NCBI RefSeq assembly: GCF_024199925.1
Contig: NZ_JANADR010000001.1
Location: 1,612,001 to 1,676,000, forward strand
Direction: 5' to 3'
Length of the DNA stretch: 64,000 bases
Source: Bradyrhizobium sp. CCGUVB1N3
Lineage (GTDB): Bacteria > Pseudomonadota > Alphaproteobacteria > Rhizobiales > Xanthobacteraceae
Shown: piece by piece, positions 18,455-26,974 of the stretch
How the letters are laid out: the number at the start of each line of letters is the position of its first letter
Numbering within the stretch: position 1 is the first letter of the stretch
The notes under the pieces: model-generated
Databases searched by the model: none
The model's input: only the letters and a program-made list of their open reading frames with translations
What the model was told of the DNA's origin: nothing
Position numbers and translations under genes: made by a program

Positions 18455-21172
18455 ATGACGGGATTCGGCAGTCGCCTCCTCGATCAAGCGGCAATGATCC
18501 GCAGCGGACCGATCCGCTGGCTGGTGGTGGGCGGCATGCTGCTGATTGCGGCGATCGCGATCGGCGCGACGCTGATGGCCCAGAACTTCCGCGAACGGGC
18601 GCTTCGCAACAGTGCGCGCGAGCTCGACAACACTGCGCTGCTCCTCGCCCACCATTTCGACCAGCAGCTTCAGGATTTCGAGGTCATCCAGAAGGACCTG
18701 ATCGCGAACATGCGCGCAAGCGGCATCGCGAGCGTCGAGGACTACCGCAGGCGCCTGTCCGCGCAGGATGTGCATCGGATGCTTCGCTCCAAGATGGAGG
18801 CGCTGTCCTATGTCGGCGGCGTCAACATCTTCGATGCCGACGGCGAACTGATCAATTCCTCGCTCGCCTGGCCTCCACCGAAGGTCAATGTCGCCGACCG
18901 CGCCTATTTCCGGACCGTCAAGTCCGACCCCCGCGCGCCGGACGTGGTGGTCGAACCCGTGAACAGCCGCGTCTCGGGCATGTGGACGATCCTGATCATC
19001 CGCAAGGTCACAGGCCCGAATGGCGAGTTCCTTGGCGTGGTCGGGCGCGGCATCGAGCCCGCCAGTTTCGAGAAATTCTTTGCCTCCGTCGCGCTCGGCG
19101 AGGGCGCGACGATCTCGATGCTTCACCGCGACGGCACGCTGCTCGCCCGCTACCCCCATGTCGACGACGCAATGGGGCGGAACTTCAGGAACGGGCCAGA
19201 GGCCCAGCGGATATTCGACATCGATCACTTCACCGGCCGCTTCACGAGCACGGTCGACGGCGAGGACCGCCTGATCTCGTCACACGCCCTGCCCCACTTC
19301 CCGATCGTGATGGTCGCGACCAACACACGGGCGGCAGCGCTTGCGGACTGGCGCGAGCAGATCGGTTTCCTGGTCTCGATCGCCATCGCCTCGGCTCTCG
19401 CCATCGCCGGGCTGCTGATTGCCGTGGTTCGCAAGCTGTCCGCACAGCACCGCCGTTCACGGGAGCGTCTCACGCTGGAGAAGCAGCGGCTCGACCGCGC
19501 GGTCAACAACATGACCCAGGGGCTTCTGCTGTTCGACGACTCGCGAAGGCTGGTGGTCTGCAACCAGCGCTATCTGGAAATGTATGGGTTGTCGGCCGGC
19601 GTCGTGAAACCCGGTTGCAGCTTCCACGACATCATCGCGCATCGCAAGGCGACCGGGTCATTCACCGGCGATGTCAACCGCTATGCCGCACGTGTGCTGC
19701 GCGACATCCACCTGCGCAACTCCATGGTCGTCGACACCTCGGACGGCCGTTCGATCCAGATCGTCAACGAGCCGCTCGCCGACGGCGGATGGGTCGCGAC
19801 GCATGAGGACATCACCGAGCGCCGGCGCACCGAGGAGCGCATCACGCATCTTGCGCATTACGATGCGCTCACCGACCTGCCCAACCGCACCATGTTCCAC
19901 GAGCATCTGCGGGACGCATTGGGTGCGATCGCCGGCGGCGAGCAGATCGCCGTGCATTACATCGACATCGACGAATTCAAGGGCGTCAACGATGCGCTCG
20001 GCCATCTCGTCGGCGACGAGCTGCTGAAATCCATCGCCGCCCATCTGAACCGCTGCGCCGGCGAGACCGAATTCGTCGCCCGCCTCGGCGGCGACGAATT
20101 CGCGATCGTGCAGAGCGCCGTGACCTCGCCCGACCACGTCACCGATCTCGTGGCGCGGGTGTTCGCCGCCATCCGTGAACCGTTCGACTGCATGGGCCAC
20201 CATCTCGCCACCGACGCTTCGATCGGCATTGCGCTGGCGCCGGACCATGGCACCGAGCTCGACCAGATCCTGAAGAATGCGGATCTGGCGATGTACGCCG
20301 CAAAGGCCGCCGGCCGCCGCACCTATCGCTTCTTCGAGCCGGAGATGGATGCAAAGGTGCGCGAGCGGCGGCAGCTCGAGACCGATCTTCGGCATGCCAT
20401 CGCCCATGGCGGGCTCGAAGTGTTCTACCAGCCCTGCCTCAGCCTGAAGGACGACACCATCACGGGCTGCGAGGCGCTGGTGCGCTGGCGCCATCCGGAG
20501 CGCGGCATGGTTTCGCCCGCCGAATTCATCCCGATCGCGGAGGACACGGGCCTCATCAACGAGATCGGCGAGTGGGTGCTCGCGAGGGCCTGCCGGGATG
20601 CTGCGACCTGGCCGGATGACATCCGCGTTGCGGTCAACGTCTCGCCCGTGCAGTTCAAGAGCGGCACGCTGGCGCTGAAGATCATGGCGGCGCTCGCCGC
20701 CTCCAACCTGCCGGCAAGCCGGCTCGAGCTCGAGATCACCGAGGCCGTGCTGATCCGCGACGACGACACCGCGCTCGCCATCCTGCATCAGCTGCACGCT
20801 ATCGGCGTGCGCATCGCGCTGGATGATTTCGGCACCGGCTACTCGTCGCTGAGCTACCTGCACCGCTTCCCGTTCGACAAGATCAAGATCGACCGCTGCT
20901 TCGTCGAGGACATTGCAGGACCCGACGGCTCCTCCAGCATCGTGCAGGCCGTGGTCGGCCTCGCCGCCGCGCGCCGCATGACCACGACCGCGGAGGGCGT
21001 GGAAACCGAGGAGCAGCAGCGCCTGCTCCGCTCGCTCGGCTGTAGCGAGATGCAGGGCTATCTGTTCAGCGCGGCGAAGCCGGCCGACAAGGTGCAGGAG
21101 CTGTTCACGCTCCACCGCCGCCGTCTTGCCCAGAGGAGCGGCCACGAAAGCCGTCGCCGCGAAGCGGGCTAG
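18455..21172 (+). CDS. Membrane-bound GGDEF-EAL cyclic-di-GMP enzyme with periplasmic sensor and PAS domain
   Basis: 905 residues from the ATG at 18455 (GTG 18401 and ATG 18494 are alternatives). A membrane segment at about 18-41 and another at about 302-326 enclose a periplasmic region resembling a Cache sensor (VGGVNIFDADGELINSS, ADRAYFRTV). A PAS-like domain (about 345-452) precedes GGDEF (about 467-625, intact RLGGDEFAIV) and EAL (about 650-890, EALVRWRHPERG and DDFGTGYSSLSYL). Both catalytic signatures look intact, so it could make and break cyclic-di-GMP. An RxxD inhibitory site is not seen five residues before GGDEF. It is monocistronic and ends next to a palindromic repeat. Confidence 0.93.
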   Translation: MTGFGSRLLDQAAMIRSGPIRWLVVGGMLLIAAIAIGATLMAQNFRERALRNSARELDNTALLLAHHFDQQLQDFEVIQKDLIANMRASGIASVEDYRRRLSAQDVHRMLRSKMEALSYVGGVNIFDADGELINSSLAWPPPKVNVADRAYFRTVKSDPRAPDVVVEPVNSRVSGMWTILIIRKVTGPNGEFLGVVGRGIEPASFEKFFASVALGEGATISMLHRDGTLLARYPHVDDAMGRNFRNGPEAQRIFDIDHFTGRFTSTVDGEDRLISSHALPHFPIVMVATNTRAAALADWREQIGFLVSIAIASALAIAGLLIAVVRKLSAQHRRSRERLTLEKQRLDRAVNNMTQGLLLFDDSRRLVVCNQRYLEMYGLSAGVVKPGCSFHDIIAHRKATGSFTGDVNRYAARVLRDIHLRNSMVVDTSDGRSIQIVNEPLADGGWVATHEDITERRRTEERITHLAHYDALTDLPNRTMFHEHLRDALGAIAGGEQIAVHYIDIDEFKGVNDALGHLVGDELLKSIAAHLNRCAGETEFVARLGGDEFAIVQSAVTSPDHVTDLVARVFAAIREPFDCMGHHLATDASIGIALAPDHGTELDQILKNADLAMYAAKAAGRRTYRFFEPEMDAKVRERRQLETDLRHAIAHGGLEVFYQPCLSLKDDTITGCEALVRWRHPERGMVSPAEFIPIAEDTGLINEIGEWVLARACRDAATWPDDIRVAVNVSPVQFKSGTLALKIMAALAASNLPASRLELEITEAVLIRDDDTALAILHQLHAIGVRIALDDFGTGYSSLSYLHRFPFDKIKIDRCFVEDIAGPDGSSSIVQAVVGLAAARRMTTTAEGVETEEQQRLLRSLGCSEMQGYLFSAAKPADKVQELFTLHRRRLAQRSGHESRRREAG

Positions 21173-21190
21173 GTGCGAGGCCTTGCGTTG

Positions 21191-21289
21191 TAGTTCGGGT
21201 GGGCAAAGCGAAGCGTGCCCACCTCGTGTCTCGCCGCGGATACGGAAGCGGTGGGCACGTCGCTGACGCTCCTTTGCCCACCCTACCGC
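21191..21289. repeat. GTGGGCA-type intergenic repeat, copy 1
   Basis: Contains GGTGGGCAAAGCGAAGCGTG, CCCACC, GCGGTGGGCAC and a closing TTTGCCCACCCTA, so that both the inner units and the outer ends can pair. A related copy is at 42003-42095 after gltA. It lies between the convergent GGDEF/EAL and ctpA genes, where it could end both transcripts. Confidence 0.75.
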
Positions 21290-21305
21290 ATCTCGGCTTA
21301 CCGCC

Positions 21306-22643
21306 TTAGTTCGGCACCGCCGCCTTTTGTGCCGGCTTCGCGGCCGCCGCATTCACGGTCACGCCGTGCAGGAAGTCAAAGGCGGCGTGCAGCGCCTTGT
21401 CGTCCTTCTCTTCCGGCGGCACGTAGGATTGCGAGCCGGTCTGCTCGCTGCCGTCGGCGGCCGAGAGATGGCCGCGCATCTGGGCTTCGGCCATCGTGTC
21501 GACACGGCCCTTCAGCTCCGGCGGGACGTCCTGGAGGATCTCGATGTCGGGCGCGATGCCCTGCGCCTGGATCGAGCGGCCCGACGGCGTGTAGTAGCGC
21601 GCGGTGGTCAGCGCCAACGCGCCGCTGCCGGTGCCGAGCGGGATGATCGTCTGAACCGAGCCCTTGCCGAACGAGCGCGTGCCGATCAGCGTGGCGCGCT
21701 TGTGGTCATGCAGCGCGCCGGCCACGATCTCGGACGCGGACGCCGAGCCGCCGTTGATCAGCACCACCAGCGGCTTGCCCTTGGTGAGGTCGCCGCCATG
21801 CGCGCTGAAGCGCTGGGTCTCCTCCGGGTTCCGGCCGCGGGTCGACACCACCTCGCCGCGGGCGAGGAAGGCGCTCGACACCGAGACTGCCTGGTCGAGC
21901 AGCCCACCCGGATTGTTGCGGAGATCGACGACGTAGCCTGCGAGCTTCTCCTGCGGGATCTCCTTGGAGATCGACGCAATCGCCTTGCGCAAGCCGTCGG
22001 TGGTCTGTTCGTTGAACGAGGTGACGCGGATATAGCCGATATCGCCGCCCTCGGCATGGAACCGGACCGGGCGCACATGGATGATCTCGCGCGTGATCGC
22101 GACGTCGAGCGGCGCGTCGGCGCCCTTGCGCACGATGGTGAGCTTGGTCTTGGTATCGACCGGACCCTTCATCTTGTTGACGGCCTGCTCGAGCGTCATG
22201 CCCATTACCGCCTCGCCGTCGATCTTGCTGATGAGGTCGCCGGACAGGAGGCCGGCCTTGGAGGCCGGCGTGTCGTCGATGGGCGACACGACCTTGACGA
22301 GGCCCTCCTCCATCGTGACCTCGATGCCGAGCCCGCCGAACTCGCCGGAGGTGGTCTCCTGCATCTCGGTCCAGGCCTTGTCGTTCATGTAGCGCGAATG
22401 CGGATCGAGCGAGGTCACCATGCCGTTGATGGCGCCCTCGATCAGCTTGGCGTTGTCGGGCTTCTCGACGTAGCTCGCCTTGACCCGCTCGAAGACCTCG
22501 CCGAACAGGTTCAGTTGCGAATAGGCATCGTCCGCGCCCGCCGCCGCCCTTGCCACCCATTGTCCGCCTTGCGGAGAGGTCGCCAGCAGAGTCAGACACG
22601 CGCCGGTCAGCGCGCCGAGGGGGAACAGCAGGGTTTTCCGCAT
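21306..22643 (-). CDS. ctpA: S41-family carboxy-terminal processing protease
   Basis: 445 residues. An N-terminal signal or anchor (MRKTLLFPLGALTGACLTLL) directs it to the periplasm. An S41 N-terminal helical region (LIEGAINGMVTSLDPHSRYM) is followed by a PDZ domain (about residues 90-170, GLGIEVTMEEGLVKVVSPID) and the protease core with VVDLRNNPGGLLDQAV. The catalytic Ser is in GGSASASEIVAG and the Lys in GTRSFGKGSVQTI. The tail after about residue 390 is low in conservation. Such proteases trim the C-termini of envelope proteins. The ATG at 22643 is chosen because an upstream extension lacks signal features. It stands alone and is divergent from the alpha-hydroxy-acid oxidase gene. Confidence 0.93.
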   Translation of the reverse strand: MRKTLLFPLGALTGACLTLLATSPQGGQWVARAAAGADDAYSQLNLFGEVFERVKASYVEKPDNAKLIEGAINGMVTSLDPHSRYMNDKAWTEMQETTSGEFGGLGIEVTMEEGLVKVVSPIDDTPASKAGLLSGDLISKIDGEAVMGMTLEQAVNKMKGPVDTKTKLTIVRKGADAPLDVAITREIIHVRPVRFHAEGGDIGYIRVTSFNEQTTDGLRKAIASISKEIPQEKLAGYVVDLRNNPGGLLDQAVSVSSAFLARGEVVSTRGRNPEETQRFSAHGGDLTKGKPLVVLINGGSASASEIVAGALHDHKRATLIGTRSFGKGSVQTIIPLGTGSGALALTTARYYTPSGRSIQAQGIAPDIEILQDVPPELKGRVDTMAEAQMRGHLSAADGSEQTGSQSYVPPEEKDDKALHAAFDFLHGVTVNAAAAKPAQKAAVPN

Positions 22644-22937
22644 GGATTGATTAGCCTTTTTGCTGGCGGTTGGGAGGCGCCATGCAAATGGCGATCCAGC
22701 CCGTTTCTCACAATACCATTCTGGTTTCTTCAAGGCCGGTCCGCCACGTCGGCGGGCATCCGGCAAAAATCCCTTCGTCCCGGCCTAAACTTTTGGCAAC
22801 GTTCGCAGGCCGGTTTGCGCCAGGCGGGAATCGGCCCCGTCCGGCCACGCGTTCAAGCTATGCGATTTTGGGATGGTTTTGGCGGGCCGAACCGGATAGG
22901 CGATGGAACAAGGCTTCAAATTCTCGGGAGGATAACA

Positions 22938-24071
22938 ATGAACGAAGCACCCCGCATCCGGCCTCAACGAAACGTCGAACTTGGCGCCAGCGACGAGCCG
23001 TTCCAGAACCTGCACGAATTCATCCGTAAGGCTCGCTCCAACCTTAACCAGAACGCCTGGGACTATATCGTCGGCGCCGCCGAGACCGAGACCACGATGC
23101 GCCGCAACCGCATGGCGCTGGACGAGATCGCCTTCCGCCCGCGCGTGCTGCGCGACATGCGCAACGTCGATGGTTCCGTCGTGCAATTCGGCCGCAAGAT
23201 GCGCCTTCCGGTCGTGCTGGCCCCGGTCGGCGCGCTCGAGATCTTCGATCCGCACGGCGCGGCCTCGGTCGCGCGCGGCGCCGGCACCTTCGGCGCGGCG
23301 CATATGCTGAGCTCGGTGTCGGACCCGGGCCTCGAGAAGACCGCGGAAGCGGCTCCCGATGCGCTACGCTTCTACCAGCTCTATGTCCGCGGCGACGACG
23401 CCTTCGTCGAGGATGTCGTCGCCCGCGCGGTGAAAAACACCTACGCCGCGTTCTGCCTGACCGTCGACACCGCCCATTACAGCCGCCGCGAACGTGACAT
23501 CGCCAAGCGCTATGTGCGCGAGAGCCGGCTGCGCGCCACCGGCGGCGACTACCAGAAGGGCCTGGAGTGGCGGACGGTGAAGCTGGTCAAGGACAAGTTC
23601 AAGATTCCGCTCGTCATCAAGGGCATCGCGACGGCCGAGGACGCGCTGATCGCGCTCGATCACGGCGTCGAGTGGATCTACGTCTCCAACCATGGCGGTC
23701 GCCAGCTCGATCATGGCCGCGGCGCCATGCATGTGCTGCCGGAGATCGTCGATGCCGTGAAGGGACGTGCGAAGATCATGGTCGACGGCGGCTTCTGCCG
23801 CGGCACCGATATCGTCAAGGCGATCGCCATGGGCGCGGACCTCGTCGGCATCGGGCGCCTGCAATGCTGGGCGCTGGCTGCGGCCGGCGAAGCCGGCATC
23901 ACGCGGATGCTGGAGCTGCTGGAAGACGAAGTGCTGCGCTGTCTCGGGCTGCTCGGGGCCGCCTCGTTTGCCGAGGTGAACACATCCTGCCTGCATCCGG
24001 CGACCGCCACCAACGCGCCAAGCGTATTCAGCGCGTTTCCGCTGCTGGATATCGAGCCATATCGCTACTGA
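22938..24071 (+). CDS. FMN-dependent alpha-hydroxy-acid dehydrogenase/oxidase
   Basis: 377 residues, a TIM-barrel flavoprotein of the lactate/glycolate/mandelate oxidase family. The catalytic His-Arg block is YVSNHGGRQLDHGRG, with LTVDTAHYSRRERD, PLVIKGIATAEDAL and the FMN phosphate region KIMVDGGFCRGTDIVKAIAMGADLVGIGR. The substrate is not clear; LldD-like lactate use is one option. The ATG at 22938 follows GGGAGGATAACA. The next gene, a YihX-like phosphatase, starts 10 bp later, so they likely form a two-gene operon. The 294 bp upstream hold no gene. Confidence 0.92.
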   Translation: MNEAPRIRPQRNVELGASDEPFQNLHEFIRKARSNLNQNAWDYIVGAAETETTMRRNRMALDEIAFRPRVLRDMRNVDGSVVQFGRKMRLPVVLAPVGALEIFDPHGAASVARGAGTFGAAHMLSSVSDPGLEKTAEAAPDALRFYQLYVRGDDAFVEDVVARAVKNTYAAFCLTVDTAHYSRRERDIAKRYVRESRLRATGGDYQKGLEWRTVKLVKDKFKIPLVIKGIATAEDALIALDHGVEWIYVSNHGGRQLDHGRGAMHVLPEIVDAVKGRAKIMVDGGFCRGTDIVKAIAMGADLVGIGRLQCWALAAAGEAGITRMLELLEDEVLRCLGLLGAASFAEVNTSCLHPATATNAPSVFSAFPLLDIEPYRY

Positions 24072-24080
24072 AAGGATGCA

Positions 24081-24710
24081 ATGACCTCCCTTCTCTCTCC
24101 CGGCAGCGCGGATGCGCTTCTGTTCGATCTCGGTCGCGTGGTGCTCGACATCGACTTCTCCAAGGCGATCACCTGCTGGGCGGGACATGCCGGCTGCGAA
24201 CCGCAGGCCATCATCGCGCGCTACGTGCGGGACAGCGAAGCCTATCGGCTGCATGAGATGGGCAAGATCAGCGACGAGGCCTATTTCGACTCGCTGCGGC
24301 GCTCGCTCGGGATCGAGATTTCCGACGCGCAGTTCCTGGAGGGGTGGAATGCGATCTTCGCGGGCGAGATGCCCGGCATCGCAAACCTGTTGCCGCGCGC
24401 TGCGAAGCACGTGCCGCTCTACGCCTTCTCCAACACCAACCGGCCGCACGTGAAATATTTTTCGAAGGAGTACGCCGATTTGCTCGGTCATTTCCGCGAG
24501 CTTTATCTGTCCTCCAGCATCGGCCTACGCAAACCCGACGCGGAAGCCTTCGACCATGTCGTCGCCGCGATCGGCGTGCCGGCGAAGCGAATCGAGTTCT
24601 TCGACGATCTCGCGGAAAACGTCGAAGGCGCGCGGGCGCGAGGGCTGACCGCGGTTCACGTGACGTCGCCTCGCGACGTCGGCGAGGCGCTGAAGGCACT
24701 GGGACTCTGA
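24081..24710 (+). CDS. HAD-family phosphatase, YihX-like (alpha-glucose-1-phosphatase type)
   Basis: 209 residues. Motif I is LLFDLGRVVLDIDFSKAI; the Gly two residues after the nucleophile Asp and the DIDF that follows match E. coli YihX, where the sequence is FDLGNVIVDIDF. Motif II is AFSNTNRPH, motif III the Lys in LRKPDAEAF, and motif IV FFDDLAENVEGA. YihX removes phosphate from alpha-D-glucose 1-phosphate; the same activity here is inference. It is 10 bp behind the alpha-hydroxy-acid oxidase gene and is followed by a short stem-loop. Confidence 0.9.
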   Translation: MTSLLSPGSADALLFDLGRVVLDIDFSKAITCWAGHAGCEPQAIIARYVRDSEAYRLHEMGKISDEAYFDSLRRSLGIEISDAQFLEGWNAIFAGEMPGIANLLPRAAKHVPLYAFSNTNRPHVKYFSKEYADLLGHFRELYLSSSIGLRKPDAEAFDHVVAAIGVPAKRIEFFDDLAENVEGARARGLTAVHVTSPRDVGEALKALGL

Positions 24711-24715
24711 GAGCA

Positions 24716-24735
24716 CGGCCGCTTTGCTGCGGCCG
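24716..24735 (+). terminator. GC-rich stem-loop after the YihX-like gene
   Basis: CGGCCGC (24716-24722) pairs with GCGGCCG (24729-24735) around TTTGCT, starting 6 bases after the stop codon. There is no T-run behind it, so efficient intrinsic termination is doubtful. Confidence 0.4.
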
Positions 24736-24849
24736 CTCGGCATCTGGTTCCGGCCCACTCCTGGAACTTTTCAAGTGAATTATGGAACCAACTCGCTCTG
24801 TGCATTTTTGTACAGAGTTCCCGGAACGGATCAGCGCGTCGGGAGTCAT

Positions 24850-25083
24850 ATGGCCGTTGGGTTTCTCTACAACGGACGCGTGATCGTGTTGGGCAAGACC
24901 TACTTCAACAAGCAAGCCTCGATCCTTCTCAAATTCGCCAAGTCGACGTCGAACTCGCAGCTCTCCGCCAAGCTGGTCAGCAAGGCGGCGGATCTGAAGT
25001 CGCAGGGCGACCCGTTGCCCGAGATGGATCACAGCCTGAAGGCGCCCGACGTCGATCCGGACAATGAAACGGGAGCCACCTGA
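24850..25083 (+). CDS. Small hypothetical protein
   Basis: 77 residues from the ATG at 24850; the frame is open upstream to 24724, but the earlier codons have no good start, and GGGAG lies 4 bases before this ATG. The sequence is MAVGFLYNGRVIVLGKTYFN followed by a helical, Lys/Ser-rich stretch and an acidic, Pro-rich tail (LKAPDVDPDNETG). I recall similar short proteins in Bradyrhizobium but no function. Its TGA overlaps the ATG of a 31-residue membrane peptide (TGATG), so the two are probably translated together. Confidence 0.65.
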   Translation: MAVGFLYNGRVIVLGKTYFNKQASILLKFAKSTSNSQLSAKLVSKAADLKSQGDPLPEMDHSLKAPDVDPDNETGAT

Positions 25084-25178
25084 TGCTAGCCGTGAGCCTA
25101 GTCGTCGCCGTGGCCTGTCTGGCCACCGTCATTCCGGTCTTTCTCGTCTTCGAGACGATCGCGCGGCGACCGCGCTAG
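25083..25178 (+). CDS. Tiny single-span membrane peptide (31 residues)
   Basis: Reads MLAVSLVVAVACLATVIPVF with a short basic tail ending ARRPR. One hydrophobic helix of about 22 residues followed by positive charges predicts an inner-membrane peptide with its C-terminus inside. The ATG shares a base with the stop of the preceding small gene, a typical translational coupling. The coding length is below common gene-finder limits. The function is unknown. It is convergent with the 58-residue coiled-coil gene. Confidence 0.55.
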   Translation: MLAVSLVVAVACLATVIPVFLVFETIARRPR

Positions 25179-25184
25179 GCGCAT

Positions 25185-25361
25185 TCAACTGCGCTTGGGT
25201 TGAGGCCGATCGAGACGCTGCCGTTGCGCGCGCATGCGGCTCGTCTTCTCCTTGAGCGCTTCGATCTCCTCGTCAAGCTTTGCGCTCCTCGACTTCGGCG
25301 GCTCATCGCCGCGCAGCTTCTCGAGCGCCTTCTCGACCGACAGCTTTGAAGTCTCTGCCAT
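25185..25361 (-). CDS. Small charged, coiled-coil-like hypothetical protein
   Basis: 58 residues starting MAETSKLSVEKALEKLRGDE. The middle has a heptad-like Leu/Ile pattern (KLDEEIEALKEKTSRMRAQR), and the C-terminus is basic. The composition (about half Glu, Lys, Arg) and length suggest a small helical, possibly oligomeric protein. No family is recognised. It ends 6 bp from the membrane peptide gene on the other strand. The 226 bp from here to moeA contain no further gene. Confidence 0.6.
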   Translation of the reverse strand: MAETSKLSVEKALEKLRGDEPPKSRSAKLDEEIEALKEKTSRMRAQRQRLDRPQPKRS

Positions 25362-25587
25362 CAGCGTTCTCCCGGACGTCTCCTGACGCGCCTGCGTGCG
25401 GTGGCGCGCAGCAACTCTGAGCCGGAAGCAGGACGGCGCGATATTGTCCCAATGGGCATCCCGGCGGCCTTCTCCGCGAGAGATAATTCATCTCCACCTT
25501 CGCAATCCCCCTTTTGCCACGACGCCTGCTCTCGGCTAGAACGCAACGCAACTCTCTCGTTCGATTTGCCCAGCAGGAGTTCAGCCC

Positions 25588-26799
25588 GTGGCCCTGATGC
25601 CGGTTTCCGACGCGCTCGCTGCGGTGCTCGCGGGCGTCGAGCCCGTGGCGGACGAGATGGTCGCGCTGGATGCAGCCTACCATCGCGTGCTGGCCCGCGA
25701 TGTCGCGGCGCGGCGGACGCAGCCGCCACAGGCAATGTCGGCCATGGATGGCTATGCGGTGCGTGCGGCCGATGCGGCGAAGGTGGGCGCAGAGCTCACC
25801 GTGATCGGCGAGGTCGCGGCCGGGCGGCCGTTTGCGGGAACGGTCGGCGCGGGAGAGGCAGTGCGGATCTTCACGGGCGGCGTGGTGCCCGATGGCGCGG
25901 ATGCGGTGGTGATCCAGGAGGACACGGTCGCTGACGGCAAGCACGTCGCGATCAAGGAGGCCGCGATTGCCGGACGGCACATCCGCCCCGCCGGCGTCGA
26001 TTTCCGCGAGGGCGACGTGCTCCTGAGGAAGGGAAGCAGGCTCACCGAACGCGACTTGTCGCTTGCCGCCGGCATGAACCATCCGGAGCTTGCCGTCCGC
26101 CGCCGGCCCAGGGTCGCGATTCTCGCGACGGGCGATGAGCTCGTCATGCCCGGCTCCACGCCCGGCATGGGCCAGATCGTCTTTTCCAACGGCTACGCCC
26201 TGCATGCGCTGGCGCGGGCCGAGGGCGCCGAAACGGTCGATCTCGGCATTGCCGCCGATACCGTTGCGGCGACCACCGCCGGCATCCGCCGGGCCCGCGA
26301 AAGCGGTGCCGACATCCTGATCACGACCGGCGGAGCCTCGGTCGGCGACCACGATCTGGTCCGGCCGGCGCTCCAGGCCGAAGGCTTCGAAATGGCGTTC
26401 TGGAAGATCGCGATGCGGCCCGGCAAGCCGATGATGCACGGCCGTCTCGGCGCGATGCGGGTGATCGGCCTGCCCGGCAATCCGGTCTCGTCCTATGTCT
26501 GCGGCTTCCTGTTCATGGTGCCGTTGATTCGCGCGCTTGCTGGCCGCTCGCGCGTTCATCACCGTCGCGAGCGCGCCGTGCTCGGGCGCGACGTCGGGCC
26601 CAACGACGTCCGCGAGGACTATCTGCGCGCCCGGCTCGAGGAGCGCGAGGACGGCACGCTCGTCGCCGTTCCCGTCAACCACCAGGACTCCTCGCTGCTT
26701 GCGAATCTTGCTGCCGCACAGGCACTTCTCGTGCGCGCGCCGTTTGCGCCGAAGGCGGACGCAGGCACGCCTTGCGAGGTGTTGCGGCTACCCTTGTAA
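25588..26799 (+). CDS. moeA: Molybdopterin molybdenumtransferase
   Basis: 403 residues. MoeA inserts molybdate into adenylylated molybdopterin. The family features are QAMSAMDGYAVRAADA in domain 1, IFTGGVVPDGADAVV, the domain 3 block VAILATGDELVMPG and TTGGASVGDHDLV, and MRPGKPMMHG with GLPGNPVSSYV. The GTG at 25588 is chosen because AGGAG lies 8 bases upstream; ATG 25597 is possible. It is separated from moaC by 9.6 kb. lexA follows 175 bp downstream with its own promoter. Confidence 0.97.
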   Translation: MALMPVSDALAAVLAGVEPVADEMVALDAAYHRVLARDVAARRTQPPQAMSAMDGYAVRAADAAKVGAELTVIGEVAAGRPFAGTVGAGEAVRIFTGGVVPDGADAVVIQEDTVADGKHVAIKEAAIAGRHIRPAGVDFREGDVLLRKGSRLTERDLSLAAGMNHPELAVRRRPRVAILATGDELVMPGSTPGMGQIVFSNGYALHALARAEGAETVDLGIAADTVAATTAGIRRARESGADILITTGGASVGDHDLVRPALQAEGFEMAFWKIAMRPGKPMMHGRLGAMRVIGLPGNPVSSYVCGFLFMVPLIRALAGRSRVHHRRERAVLGRDVGPNDVREDYLRARLEEREDGTLVAVPVNHQDSSLLANLAAAQALLVRAPFAPKADAGTPCEVLRLPL

Positions 26800-26861
26800 G
26801 TGCGATCTGATTCGCGCGTGGCGCGAACTTCGCCGCGTTCACCAAAAATTAAGTGGTTGCG

Positions 26862-26876
26862 GAACACATATCGAAC
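26862..26876. promoter_or_regulatory. SOS box (LexA operator) upstream of lexA
   Basis: GAAC at 26862-26865 and GAAC at 26873-26876 with exactly seven bases between: the alphaproteobacterial SOS box GAACN7GAAC (GTTCN7GTTC on the other strand). It overlaps a possible promoter, TTGCGG at 26857 with TATAGT downstream. A degenerate second site, GTTC-N7-GTTT, is at 26888-26902. Direct-repeat boxes of this form are known LexA targets in Rhodobacter and Rhizobiales. This fits LexA repressing its own gene. Confidence 0.85.
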
Positions 26877-26974
26877 ATATAGTGTCCGTTCATGATTTGT
26901 TTCGAGCATCTAGCGGCTTCTGCTGAATCTGACGTCTCGGAATCGAACGACATCAACCGGGGGATTTGGTCGAG

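Noticed and set aside
19658..21352. A 564-codon minus-strand frame opposite the GGDEF/EAL gene
   Set aside because: It overlaps two strongly supported genes, has low-complexity Arg/Ala/Glu composition and no family motif.
21327..22937. An open + strand extension upstream of the alpha-hydroxy-acid oxidase, opposite ctpA
   Set aside because: The conserved oxidase begins at the ATG at 22938 with GGGAGG before it; the upstream 537 codons are antisense to the protease.
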